Virus record (IMG/VR): IMGVR_UViG_3300048030_000105
Location: 1-31,923 of that record
Origin: a virus
Reading direction: 5' to 3' (one strand)
Length of the DNA stretch: 31,923 nt
In this document: piece after piece, positions 1-8,129 of the stretch
Numbering within the stretch: position 1 is the stretch's first letter
Layout of the letters: each line of letters begins with the position of its first letter
Position numbers and translations under genes: made by a program
The notes under the pieces: generated by a model
The model's database searches: none
Seen by the model: the letters and a program-made list of their open reading frames with translations, nothing else
What the model was told of the DNA's origin: nothing

Positions 1-909
1 AGACTTAAATTAAAACAAATAGTAGACAGTCAAGAGTACAAAGATATACTTGACTTACCAGCAAGTGAAGACTATCCAGAAGATGGTACATTACGTGATG
101 TATTATCAACATTCGAAGCAGAAATGAATGTTAACAATGCTGTAGTTGCAGAAGCAAATACTAATACTCCTAAAAGCGGGTATGATACAGATACAGCATT
201 ATATACACTTGCAGTAGATGAAGATACAGGTAGAGCCGCAGTAGAACAGGTTGCTGATGATGGCAGTACAATAACTGACAAAGCAACACCTAGAGGACAC
301 GGATATGATGGACTATTAATAGGTGACGAATTTGCACCTAACGGAAGTCAATTTGGTAGTGGTATAAGTTTTCCAGTTAACTCTGTAGACGGTGACTATT
401 TTATGCGAACAGACTTTTTACCTCAAAGGTTATTTAGATACGAAAAAAATCGTTGGATAAAAGTACACGATGTTAAGAGAGCTCCAATGAATAACGGAAC
501 TAAAGATACACTAAGAGGATCGTTTATTAATGATGTAGACACTTATCTATACGATACTCCAATAGCAACAGACTTTATGCAATTAACAGTTGGACAAACT
601 GAGTTGCTAACAGACATTGCTGATATGTCAGCAAAATATATAAAAATAGAATATACTAGCGACAATAGAGATGGCAACGAAATGGTTAGTTATGCAGTTG
701 TAGACTATCCAATGAATAGTGCTACTAACTATCCTGGAATACTAAAGCCATATACAAGTCAAGACGGCAGTACACAACTTGTAAAATTAACTTTACCAAG
801 TGCTACTGCTATTAAAAATGCAGGACTGCACACAATAACACTTTACAATGAAAGAACACAACAACGTCAAGCTCTTTCACAAGTATTAAAACCTAAGGCA
901 GATAACTAA
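1..909 (+). CDS. 14: gp14-like neck protein, 5' end outside window
   Basis: The frame is open from base 1, so the gene starts upstream; the first internal ATG at 124 is not a credible start because coding continues in the same frame before it. The visible 302 residues are acidic and beta-rich, with a conserved-looking segment DYFMRTDFLPQRLFRYEKNR, and end in LKPKADN. In T4 the neck gene 14 lies directly upstream of gene 15, and a gp15-like gene follows here with a 1-nt stop/start overlap (TAATG at 907-911). The assignment rests on this gene order and on general resemblance to marine T4-like neck proteins, not on a catalytic motif. The expected role is in the collar that joins the head to the tail. 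It could be another head-tail connector protein. Confidence 0.55.
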   Translation, partial: RLKLKQIVDSQEYKDILDLPASEDYPEDGTLRDVLSTFEAEMNVNNAVVAEANTNTPKSGYDTDTALYTLAVDEDTGRAAVEQVADDGSTITDKATPRGHGYDGLLIGDEFAPNGSQFGSGISFPVNSVDGDYFMRTDFLPQRLFRYEKNRWIKVHDVKRAPMNNGTKDTLRGSFINDVDTYLYDTPIATDFMQLTVGQTELLTDIADMSAKYIKIEYTSDNRDGNEMVSYAVVDYPMNSATNYPGILKPYTSQDGSTQLVKLTLPSATAIKNAGLHTITLYNERTQQRQALSQVLKPKADN

Positions 910-2426
910 TGGCTGAACATTTTTATGACGGACAAATAAGAAAGTATCTTGTACAGATGATGCGTCTGTTCAGTAACTTTAGCTACCAAACAGGTGATGG
1001 TACTGAAAGGCAAGTACCTGTGTTGTACGGAGATCTTACTAGACAAGTAGGCTCAATATTAAGAGACAATTCAGAAAATAAAATACCTAGTGCGCCACGT
1101 ATGGCTGTTTATATTACAGGACTAGAACTAGATAGAGATCGTACTAGTGATTCTAGTTATGTAAACAAAAGACATATTAGAGAACGTGCAAAAGATGGTG
1201 CAGGCGACTATACTGATCAAGCAGGTAAACAATATACTGTAGAACGTTTAATGCCAACACCATATAGGCTAACTGTAAATGTTGATCTATGGTCAACAAA
1301 CACAGATATGAAATTACAAATTATGGAGCAAATATTAATGCTCTTTAATCCAAGTTTAGATATACAAACAACTGACAACTATTTAGACTGGACTAGTTTA
1401 ACAACTATTATGCTTGATAGTGTTAACTTTAGTAGTCGTTCAATACCAACAGGTGTTGACAGCGAAATAGATGTTGGATCAATGACATTTAGTACTCCAA
1501 TTTATATTAGTCCTCCAGCAAAAGTAAAACGTTTAGGCGTTATTACAAATATTGTTACTAGTATCTTTGACGGTGACGGATATGTTGATTTTGAACAGAT
1601 GTTACAAGGTACTAATTTGTTTAGTATGGGCGGAATGACTGAAACTGTTGTACAAGATACATTAGATAACACTACTAATGTTGTTGATACAGGTGCGGCA
1701 CCTAGTGACGGTGACGGTATAATGAATCCAAGAAAACAAAAAACTAGACATGCTAAAGAAGTAGTAAAAAGTTATACACAACATAGAATATTAATTTTAA
1801 ATGGACAAGCACAAATTCTTAAAAACGGATTGCCTAGTAATATAAAATGGGGAGACCATTTTGATGCATTATTAGGATCTTATAGAGCAGGGTTAAGTAT
1901 TGCATACTTTAGAAAGCCCGATATAAACGGAATGCTTGCAGGACGTATTACTGTTAATCCATTAGACGAAACTAAACTTACAATTGACTTTGATAAAGAT
2001 ACATTGCCTAGTAACAGCACTGTACAAGGCCCTGCACGTAATGCAAATCAACATTCAAGTATAGACTTTATTATTGATCCGTTACGTTATGACCCAACTA
2101 CTGCTAAAGTAGCAGGACTAAGACTATTAATATTAGGTAGCATTGGTAGCACAACAAATACAGATGGTGCTGATGCTTGGAAAAATGCAAACGGAACAGA
2201 CTTTGTTGCAAACTCCAATGATATTATTGAATGGGATGGCACTGCATGGCAAATAGTATTTGATGCAAGTGCTGATAAACTTATATACAACGATGAAGTA
2301 ATTACTACTTTATATACTACAAATCTTAATACAGGTGTACAATACTACTGGGACGGCGATCAATGGCTACTAAGTGTAGACGGTGAATATGCCAAAGGTG
2401 ACTGGTCAATTAAACTAGACGGCTAA
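909..2426 (+). CDS. 15: gp15-like proximal tail sheath stabiliser with long C-terminal extension
   Basis: The N-terminal ~230 residues match the T4 gp15 pattern: a start of the type FYDGQIRKYLVQMMRLFSNF, then PYRLTVNVDLWSTNTDMKLQ followed by IMEQILMLFNP. T4 gp15 terminates the tail tube and sheath and binds the neck. At 505 aa this protein is nearly twice the length of T4 gp15 (about 270 aa). The extra half, from about residue 285, includes two short W-rich segments (IEWDGTAWQIVF and YYWDGDQWLL) near the C-terminus, like modules of marine phage fibre proteins. The start codon overlaps the preceding stop (TAATG), which suggests translational coupling to the gp14-like gene. The identity of the N-terminal part is fairly secure; the function of the extension is unknown. 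Confidence 0.75.
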   Translation: MAEHFYDGQIRKYLVQMMRLFSNFSYQTGDGTERQVPVLYGDLTRQVGSILRDNSENKIPSAPRMAVYITGLELDRDRTSDSSYVNKRHIRERAKDGAGDYTDQAGKQYTVERLMPTPYRLTVNVDLWSTNTDMKLQIMEQILMLFNPSLDIQTTDNYLDWTSLTTIMLDSVNFSSRSIPTGVDSEIDVGSMTFSTPIYISPPAKVKRLGVITNIVTSIFDGDGYVDFEQMLQGTNLFSMGGMTETVVQDTLDNTTNVVDTGAAPSDGDGIMNPRKQKTRHAKEVVKSYTQHRILILNGQAQILKNGLPSNIKWGDHFDALLGSYRAGLSIAYFRKPDINGMLAGRITVNPLDETKLTIDFDKDTLPSNSTVQGPARNANQHSSIDFIIDPLRYDPTTAKVAGLRLLILGSIGSTTNTDGADAWKNANGTDFVANSNDIIEWDGTAWQIVFDASADKLIYNDEVITTLYTTNLNTGVQYYWDGDQWLLSVDGEYAKGDWSIKLDG

Positions 2427-2434
2427 TTACTAGT

Positions 2435-2872
2435 ATGAACAAGATAATTTGTAGTGGAGCACTATTCTATGCTCTTGACACTAAACGTTTTTTATTTTTA
2501 CATAGAGCTGGTGGTAAGACTGCCGGTACTTGGGGACTTGTTGGCGGTGGTAGCGAAAACGGTGAAACACCATTTGAAGCCCTCAAAAGAGAGATTGCCG
2601 AAGAAGTAACTGAAACAACTCCTATTGTAAAAACTATTCCTTTAGAAACTTTTGTATCTAATGATGCAAAGTTTAATTTTCATACATACCTTGTATGCTG
2701 TACAGGAGAGTTTATTCCTATTCTTAATCAAGAACACAGTGGGTATGCATGGGTTGATTTTGGGTGTTGGCCAAAGACGTTACATCAAGGGCTACGTAAT
2801 ACACTACAAAATAAAACTAACCTTTCTAAATTAGAAACAGTATTTCAAGTTATAGATTTACTAGAGGAATAA
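2435..2872 (+). CDS. Nudix hydrolase
   Basis: A 145-aa protein with a near-complete Nudix box at residues 38-59: G38-x5-E44-x7-R52-E53-I-A-E56-E57. The glycine and hydrophobic residue that normally close the box (EExGU) are replaced by T and E. E53, E56 and E57 are the expected metal-binding glutamates. Nudix enzymes hydrolyse nucleoside diphosphates linked to another group, such as oxidised nucleotides, NADH, ADP-ribose or capped RNA; nothing here fixes the substrate. The gene follows the gp15-like gene after 8 nt, and its stop directly abuts the ATG of the next gene. It looks like an accessory gene attached to the end of the neck/tail operon. The family call is strong; the role during infection is not known. 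Confidence 0.88.
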   Translation: MNKIICSGALFYALDTKRFLFLHRAGGKTAGTWGLVGGGSENGETPFEALKREIAEEVTETTPIVKTIPLETFVSNDAKFNFHTYLVCCTGEFIPILNQEHSGYAWVDFGCWPKTLHQGLRNTLQNKTNLSKLETVFQVIDLLEE

Positions 2873-3247
2873 ATGACAGAAAATGTAAAACAAACATCCT
2901 ATGGTTACGAAGCAACATGGGCTAAAACAGATTCATACTATAGTAAAATTGTAGGCTTTAACAAACCTAATAAAACTAGTATGCACTTTCATAAAGTTAA
3001 AAATAAAAGTTGGTTTATTAATGATGGTAATTTTAAACTTAATTACATTGATACTGCAACAGGCGCATTATTTGAATCAAATTTAAAAGAAGGACAAGTA
3101 TTTAATATACCGGCACTTATGCCTGCAAGTATTGAATGTCTAAGTCCTAGTGGTAGTTTTACTGAAGTTGGCGACATTGACGATGATGCTGACATATATA
3201 ACTTAACTCCAACAGGAGAAGAACTTGCGCACACTAGCACAGCATAA
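2873..3247 (+). CDS. Cupin-like small protein
   Basis: A 124-aa all-beta protein with a cupin-like core. MHFHKVKNKSWFINDG at residues 37-52 resembles cupin motif 1, with H38 and H40 in the HxH position, but the glutamate ligand expected after HxH is absent. The second motif (around EGQVFNIPALMPASIE, residues ~77-92) lacks its histidine. Metal binding is therefore doubtful, and a sugar-binding or purely structural role is as likely as catalysis. The acidic tail contains DIDDDADIYN. The ATG immediately follows the Nudix stop, with GAGGA as ribosome-binding site at 2864-2868, and the 3' end overlaps the next gene by 23 nt. Related cupins in bacteria act on nucleotide sugars, but no such claim can be made here. 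Confidence 0.6.
   Translation: MTENVKQTSYGYEATWAKTDSYYSKIVGFNKPNKTSMHFHKVKNKSWFINDGNFKLNYIDTATGALFESNLKEGQVFNIPALMPASIECLSPSGSFTEVGDIDDDADIYNLTPTGEELAHTSTA
3214..3218 (+). promoter_or_regulatory. Ribosome-binding site deciding a TTG start
   Basis: AGGAG inside the cupin-like coding sequence, six bases before TTG at 3225. It is the reason for choosing the non-ATG start of the 84-aa gene. Confidence 0.55.
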
Positions 3248-3479
3248 CGACTATGTAGAAGATATTCTGCGTTGGGAACAAGCAATTACACAAGTAACTA
3301 ATTCAAAAGGAAAACTACATTGCGAACAGTTACTTGCAACTCTTAAAGATAAAATAAAAAATATAGATACAGTACATTCGTCTAGTAGAGGACATGCTAA
3401 ACTAGCTAATATTAATTCTCTTATTAAAGAAACTGTTGATCTAAGACGTGAGTTAAATAGTCTACTTAAATTTGACTAA
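3225..3479 (+). CDS. Small helical protein, unknown function (TTG start)
   Basis: An 84-aa charged protein predicted to be mostly alpha-helical (heptad-like runs such as IKETVDLRRELNSLLKF near the C-terminus), with no signal peptide or membrane segment. I do not recognise the family. The start is chosen as TTG at 3225 because AGGAG lies six bases upstream (3214-3218) and no in-frame ATG exists near the beginning. It overlaps the cupin-like gene by 23 nt, so translation is probably coupled. Its last 14 nt overlap the end of the opposite-strand fibre gene, making this the point where the two late transcription units collide. Part of the confidence comes from the good ribosome-binding site and tight packing. 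Confidence 0.6.
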   Translation: MRTLAQHNDYVEDILRWEQAITQVTNSKGKLHCEQLLATLKDKIKNIDTVHSSSRGHAKLANINSLIKETVDLRRELNSLLKFD

Positions 3480-5112
3480 ATCTTTTTATTTGAATTGATC
3501 CAACCATAGCAGGGTGAGCAGTACACTGATATCTATAACCACCTGAATAAGTTTCAGGTATTCTCCAATACAATACACCTTCTGATCTACCTTGTGCTAA
3601 TGAGCCAGTAGTTTTATTACCATTAGTTTGTACATGGAAAATTTGTGTAGCATCTGTAATTGTAGTTCCTGTAGGATCTTGTATAGCAAATGGATGTCCT
3701 TGGGCTCCGTCTAATTTAAACGAAACTGTTGTACCTGACATTACATATATCGTTGGATTTTGTCCTGAATAGTGTGGAAAGAAATTATAAGACTGTGTAC
3801 CTACATTACCAACTTGAAATTCTACTAATGTGTTTTCTGTAATCTTATCAATAGTAGTACCTGTGTAGTTAATAAATGTACTACCAGTCCAACTTAATAA
3901 CTGTCCTTTATTATCTAATGGTAAGTTACCAACCCAAGCAATAGTAACATCACTTAAATCGTTAATCTCAGTTGCGCCTGCCGCAGGTGGTGTATAAGTA
4001 AATGCTCCAGTAGTATTATCATACACAAGTGCGCCTGTACCGCTTGCCGCATTTGCTGTTACACTTAAATCTGTTAATGCAATACCGCCTGATCCTGCAG
4101 GAGATGTTGGTTCAAATCTACTGTTAGTATTGTTCCATGCTAACACTTCTCCGTTACCAACTCCAGTAAGATCAACATCACTAAGTGCGCCTACGCTAAT
4201 AGCATTTAAGTCACTAGCAACTACAGTGTAGTCTGTAATATAACTGCCCAAGTCAGTAATTTGTGATTCTGTTACACTTAGTGCGGCTTGGTGTTGTGTA
4301 ACACTTGATTGTGTAATATTTGCATCTGGTACATCGTCCCAAACAACTGCCGCTGATAAATCATTTACTTCTGCACTTAATGCTCCAATGCCGCCAGGCG
4401 TTGGTGGTGTATATCTAAACACACCTGTTGTATTATCATATTCAATAGCACCGTTACCGTCTGCTGTTCTTTCATTGCCTACACTAAAGTCTGATAGTGT
4501 AGCAACAGTTGGTGTATTGGTTAAGTTATTATAGTTTAAAAAGTAAGTACTGTCAAATCCGTCAAAAGTATCTGCATCAGTACCGCCACCGCCTGTTGTA
4601 GAGTCAAAGCCTGGTGCCCATTGTGTGCCATCCCACTTTAATACTTGTCCAACTGCTGGTGCAGAAGTTGTTGTATCAACATCACTTAAAAAGTCAATAC
4701 TGTGTGCATCTAAATCAATATGTAATTCGTTTGTATTAGTAGTAAGCTCTGTAGAAATATTTGTTCTACCTAAAATTTGTAAAGTAGCTTCTCCACTTGC
4801 TGTAAATGATCCGTCATCAGTAGTAACTGTTTTAATAACATCTGACGAGCCGCCTACTGCACTAGAATTAATAGTAAGTGTCTTTCCAACAATAGCAGTA
4901 GTTACGTTTGTTCCGCCAGCAACCGTTAATGCATCAGTTGTATTAGATGCTGTTACTGTTCCTGTATCTGCATTAACTGTTGCAAACAAGTTTTGATCTG
5001 ATGATGCCGCGCCTGCTTGTATGTTCCATACAGTGCCGTCATATACCCAGGTTACACTACCTTCAGTATAAGTATCGTCTGCATTAGGTGCGTCTGGAAA
5101 ATTTAAAGCCAT
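3466..5112 (-). CDS. Modular tail fibre protein with C-terminal cupredoxin-like domain
   Basis: A 548-aa protein. Residues 1-35 contain the fibre-type segment WVYDGTVWNIQ. Residues ~35-420 are repeating fibre modules: LSDV...GQVLKWDGTQWAP and GALVYDNTTGAFTYTPP-type units, also found in the 379-aa fibre upstream. Residues ~430-548 form a different, cupredoxin-like domain. H473 (QGHPFAIQD), C530, H533 and M536 (YQCTAHPAMVGSIQI) match the type-1 copper ligand pattern of plastocyanin-like proteins, with C-x2-H-x2-M spacing. It has no signal peptide and is not a stand-alone electron carrier. The gene has its own late-promoter-like box at 5135-5142 and AAGGA before the ATG. As the last gene of the minus-strand array it probably encodes a distal fibre or tip. 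Copper loading is inferred from residues only. Confidence 0.8.
   Translation of the reverse strand: MALNFPDAPNADDTYTEGSVTWVYDGTVWNIQAGAASSDQNLFATVNADTGTVTASNTTDALTVAGGTNVTTAIVGKTLTINSSAVGGSSDVIKTVTTDDGSFTASGEATLQILGRTNISTELTTNTNELHIDLDAHSIDFLSDVDTTTSAPAVGQVLKWDGTQWAPGFDSTTGGGGTDADTFDGFDSTYFLNYNNLTNTPTVATLSDFSVGNERTADGNGAIEYDNTTGVFRYTPPTPGGIGALSAEVNDLSAAVVWDDVPDANITQSSVTQHQAALSVTESQITDLGSYITDYTVVASDLNAISVGALSDVDLTGVGNGEVLAWNNTNSRFEPTSPAGSGGIALTDLSVTANAASGTGALVYDNTTGAFTYTPPAAGATEINDLSDVTIAWVGNLPLDNKGQLLSWTGSTFINYTGTTIDKITENTLVEFQVGNVGTQSYNFFPHYSGQNPTIYVMSGTTVSFKLDGAQGHPFAIQDPTGTTITDATQIFHVQTNGNKTTGSLAQGRSEGVLYWRIPETYSGGYRYQCTAHPAMVGSIQIKRFSQI
3469..3753 (-). other. Cupredoxin-like domain of the 548-aa fibre
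   Basis: Encodes about residues 454-548. The four expected type-1 copper ligands are present in canonical order: His473 in a GHPF loop, then Cys530, His533 and Met536 near the C-terminus. The strand-rich sequence before H473 (IYVMSGTTVSFKL) fits the first half of the Greek-key barrel. Confidence 0.75.
4402..4441. repeat. 40-nt repeat shared with the other modular fibre gene (copy A)
   Basis: Identical to 7306-7345 except for one base (C/G at 4415 versus 7319). It encodes the YDNTTGVF(R/T)YTPP module in both fibre genes that flank the protease. Confidence 0.85.
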
Positions 5113-5134
5113 ATATTAATCCTTGCTGTTACAA

Positions 5135-5142
5135 TATTTATG
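5135..5142 (-). promoter_or_regulatory. Late-promoter-like box CATAAATA
   Basis: Reads CATAAATA on the minus strand, overlapping the stop codon of the subtilase gene and 23 nt before the ATG of the cupredoxin-tipped fibre. T4-like phages use TATAAATA (NATAAATA in cyanophages) as the -10 element of late promoters, recognised by the gp55/gp33 system. Three other junctions in this array carry the same core. Confidence 0.65.
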
Positions 5143-6967
5143 CAATAATGTTCAGCCCTTCTCCTACTTGAAATCCGAATGAGTTGTTAACGTCTAGTTC
5201 TAATACAGTTCCTGTGTTAGCACTTACAGCAGATACAGTTGTTGTAGCGCCGCTTAGACGTCCTTGTATATTAAATGGTGTTGCTGGGTTGCTTGCAAGT
5301 ACAGCGTTAACTTGAATAGCAATTCCTGATACAATACTAGATACTGCTACATTTGTACCATTGTCATCTAGCCAAGCATTAGTTTCTAATTGAGGTCCGT
5401 CTTCATTTAACACTGCTAGTGAATTGGTAAAAGTCATAGATCCATTTGTTCTGTACGGACGTTCTACGCCGTATCTACTAAACATCATTCTATTAGGTGA
5501 ACCTAAAATACTTCTAGTATTATCATAATCTGAATCATTATTTGCTGTTTCATAAACTACACTTTTACTAACACTAGTCATTAATGTAACTAATTGTTCT
5601 GGTGTTTGTAATGAATTTGCTTGTAAGTGTAATGCCGCTAGTCCTGCTATCTGAGGTGCCGCCATTGACGTACCGCTTATTTTCATAATTTTGTAACTAC
5701 TGTTATCTGGATAATCATAAGTTGTATATCCAGAATCAGCTTCGTTGCTTGATGCACTCATTATTTCAGTACCAGGTGCCCATATGTTTACACCAGGTCC
5801 TTTTTTACTAGAATTTGCTGATTGATCAGTACCGCCATTAGTAACATAACTAATATTACCAACATTAAATGCTCTGTCAGAATACGGTGAACTGGGTCTA
5901 TGATATAGTCTTGATATTCCGCTTACAGAAACAAAGTTATTCCAATCAGTGCCTGTTGAAACATCTGCTTTGTAACTATCATTGCCTGCGGCAATAACAA
6001 CATGAATTCCAGCATCGATCATATCTTCAACTTCTGCATCAGCAAAAGCATTTTGTGCAGGGAATGTTCTGTTACCATCTCCGTTAGGTGTAACTATACC
6101 GTAGTCTGTAAATAACTCTGCATCAGTTTGTGTTGTAAATGTCCACGGAGTTCCTCTGTATGTTCCGCTTGAAGGATCAACAGTTGAAGTATTTCTATAT
6201 CCCCAACTCATGTTTACTACAGTTGGTTTGCCGCTTACTTTATTATTGTGCCATAATCTAATACTATCAAATGCATCTGCAACAGGAATACCAGTACCAT
6301 CAGTAGCACCTATTAACTCTAATCCTGCTAATTTTTGTGAATATATAGTTGCATGTTTTGCCCAACCATATGTTTTACCTGCGGCAATACCTGCACAGTG
6401 TGTACCGTGTCCATCTCTATCTCTATAGTGGTTTGCATTTTGTGTTCCTGCTATTCCACTTACTCCATACCAATCATGTTGTACTAGTCTAGTAACACCG
6501 TTTTCATCTTCCCATTCAGGGTGTCCTGGCTGTATACCGCTATCTTGTATTACAATATCAACGCCAGCACCTGTTAATGTATAAAGGTAGTCTCCGGATA
6601 TTGTTGTACTTGTACCATATTGATTTGTTGCATCTATACAACGCCTAAGTCCCCAATTAAGATCATTAGCACTGTTAAATGTTCCTCTCCAATAATTACC
6701 TGCTTGTCTAGAATTAAGACCTATTTCAATATCGTCTCTTTGATCAGGTGGTATCTCTACTGCTAGTATTCTTGGATCTGTTGATAATTCGTTTGCTTCT
6801 TCATCAGTAAGCATAAAATGTGTTATACGAGTTGAACCAATTCTAGGGTTAGCAACTTCTACGCTTCTGTTAGGTATTGGACCACTTCCTGTAGAAGCAA
6901 TAATATCAGCTTCTACTTCGCTAATATTTTGATCACGTCTAACTATGACTGCGTATTCTTTTTCCAT
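5138..6967 (-). CDS. Subtilisin-like serine protease (peptidase S8) in the fibre cluster
   Basis: A 609-aa protein with a full subtilase signature: D142 (VIQDSGIQPGHPE), H187 (DGHGTHCAG), oxyanion-hole N329 (VIAAGND) and S434 (SGTSMAAP). Residues 1-75 (MEKEYAVIVRRDQNISEVEA..., ending ..LSTDPRILAVEIPPDQ) look like an inhibitor_I9-type intramolecular propeptide. No signal peptide precedes it, so it would remain cytoplasmic and act in assembly or as a virion part. Residues ~500-609 form a beta-rich tail resembling structural modules (VSAVSANTGTVLELDVNNSF). The start overlaps the previous stop as TAATG with no clear Shine-Dalgarno, implying coupling to the 379-aa fibre. Likely roles are maturation of a fibre or degradation of a host surface protein. 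The enzyme class is secure; the target is unknown. Confidence 0.93.
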   Translation of the reverse strand: MEKEYAVIVRRDQNISEVEADIIASTGSGPIPNRSVEVANPRIGSTRITHFMLTDEEANELSTDPRILAVEIPPDQRDDIEIGLNSRQAGNYWRGTFNSANDLNWGLRRCIDATNQYGTSTTISGDYLYTLTGAGVDIVIQDSGIQPGHPEWEDENGVTRLVQHDWYGVSGIAGTQNANHYRDRDGHGTHCAGIAAGKTYGWAKHATIYSQKLAGLELIGATDGTGIPVADAFDSIRLWHNNKVSGKPTVVNMSWGYRNTSTVDPSSGTYRGTPWTFTTQTDAELFTDYGIVTPNGDGNRTFPAQNAFADAEVEDMIDAGIHVVIAAGNDSYKADVSTGTDWNNFVSVSGISRLYHRPSSPYSDRAFNVGNISYVTNGGTDQSANSSKKGPGVNIWAPGTEIMSASSNEADSGYTTYDYPDNSSYKIMKISGTSMAAPQIAGLAALHLQANSLQTPEQLVTLMTSVSKSVVYETANNDSDYDNTRSILGSPNRMMFSRYGVERPYRTNGSMTFTNSLAVLNEDGPQLETNAWLDDNGTNVAVSSIVSGIAIQVNAVLASNPATPFNIQGRLSGATTTVSAVSANTGTVLELDVNNSFGFQVGEGLNIIA

Positions 6968-8106
6968 TATGCTAAGTTAGCCCACGCACCGTTTTCATAC
7001 ACTTGAGCTTTGTTAAGTGTACTATCGTATACCATATCACCGTTAACTGATGATTGAGCATTCTTTTGTGCTGTAGTAAAACTTGGCAATCTAAATGGAC
7101 CGCTCTGCACTATAGTTCCGTCTGGAGCGTCTAGTGTAATAGTACTTGTACTTACTATCTCTGGTGTACCTGAACCGTTTGTAACTACGTTTCCTACTGT
7201 TAATGTATTGTTAATAGTTACTGCTTGTGCTGTAGTTGATCCTCTAGAAACAACATCATTTAAGCCTGATGTTTCTGAATAACTTGTTAGATAAGAAGTT
7301 AAGTCTGGTGGTGTATATGTAAACACACCTGTTGTATTATCATATGATAGTGCGGCTGTTCCTACTGCATTTGCAGTAATACTAAAGTCTGAAAGTTGTA
7401 CGCCGCCTGCGCCACCTACAAGATCACTTGCTAATTCCCATGCACTATTTGATGTACTCCATTTTAATATTTGTCCATCTGACGGGCCTGTTGCTGTTAC
7501 ATCACTTAAACTATTAATATTAGTTGGAATAGTTGGTGTGTTAGTAACGTTGTTATAGTCTAAATAATAACTTGCTGATTGTCCTGCAAGTGTAATAGCA
7601 TTACTACTGCCACCGCCCCCGGTTGTTGCTGGTTCAATCCACTGTGTACTTGTACCATCATCAATGTAAATGTATAATTTACCTGTAGCAGTGTTTAACC
7701 ATAAGTTACCTGATGCTGGTGTTGTTGGTGCAGTTTCTGATACATCAATAGATGAATTACCACCTGACAAGTCAGCATCTGTTGGTATAAATGCTTGATA
7801 AGTATCGTCCCAAGATAGTATTTGTCCTACTGTAGGTGTAGATACGTAATTTACATCACTTAGTGCTGATACACTTGTAGTTGCTAAAGTAGATGTTTGT
7901 AAAAATGAAGTTAAGTCTACATTGTTTAAATCAGCTCTTGCTATTTCAAAGCCTGATACGTCTTTACCACTGTAAACTCTTAATGTGTTTGTGTCTCTTG
8001 AAAAGAATACTTCTCCACTAGAGCCAACGTTTCTATCAAGAAAGTCGTCTGCTCTTGGTATGATTCTTAATCTATCAACAATTGGTGCTGAACTTGATCC
8101 TGCCAC
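6967..8106 (-). CDS. Modular tail fibre protein
   Basis: A 379-aa protein starting at GTG (8106) with AGGAGA upstream and a late-promoter-like box 24 nt before it. The N-terminus (VDRLRIIPRADDFLDRNVGS, then GEVFFSRDTNTLRVYSGKD) is of a type common in marine T4-like fibre proteins and probably docks to the baseplate or another fibre. The middle carries repeated LSDV...GQILSWDDTYQAF and YDNTTGVFTYTPP modules plus a WLNTATGKLYIYIDDG segment. The C-terminus (NGDMVYDSTLNKAQVYENGA) is a typical fibre cap. Modules and a 40-nt DNA block are shared with the 548-aa fibre on the far side of the protease. It is a structural protein with no enzymatic motif. Confidence 0.8.
   Translation of the reverse strand: MAGSSSAPIVDRLRIIPRADDFLDRNVGSSGEVFFSRDTNTLRVYSGKDVSGFEIARADLNNVDLTSFLQTSTLATTSVSALSDVNYVSTPTVGQILSWDDTYQAFIPTDADLSGGNSSIDVSETAPTTPASGNLWLNTATGKLYIYIDDGTSTQWIEPATTGGGGSSNAITLAGQSASYYLDYNNVTNTPTIPTNINSLSDVTATGPSDGQILKWSTSNSAWELASDLVGGAGGVQLSDFSITANAVGTAALSYDNTTGVFTYTPPDLTSYLTSYSETSGLNDVVSRGSTTAQAVTINNTLTVGNVVTNGSGTPEIVSTSTITLDAPDGTIVQSGPFRLPSFTTAQKNAQSSVNGDMVYDSTLNKAQVYENGAWANLA
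7306..7345. repeat. 40-nt repeat shared with the other modular fibre gene (copy B)
   Basis: Differs from 4402-4441 at one base. It lies in the YDNTTGVFTYTPP module of the 379-aa fibre. Confidence 0.85.
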
Positions 8107-8129
8107 TGTAATCTCCTAAACTTATATTG

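Noticed and set aside
3466-3753. Plastocyanin as a host-derived photosynthesis gene
   Set aside because: The copper-type motif is the end of a continuous fibre reading frame with no signal peptide and no separate start, so it is a virion domain, not a soluble electron carrier.
4625-4996. Plus-strand open frame of 123 codons inside the 548-aa fibre gene
   Set aside because: Antisense shadow of a low-complexity Thr/Asp-rich repeat gene; hydrophobic composition mirrors the sense codons and there is no ribosome-binding site.
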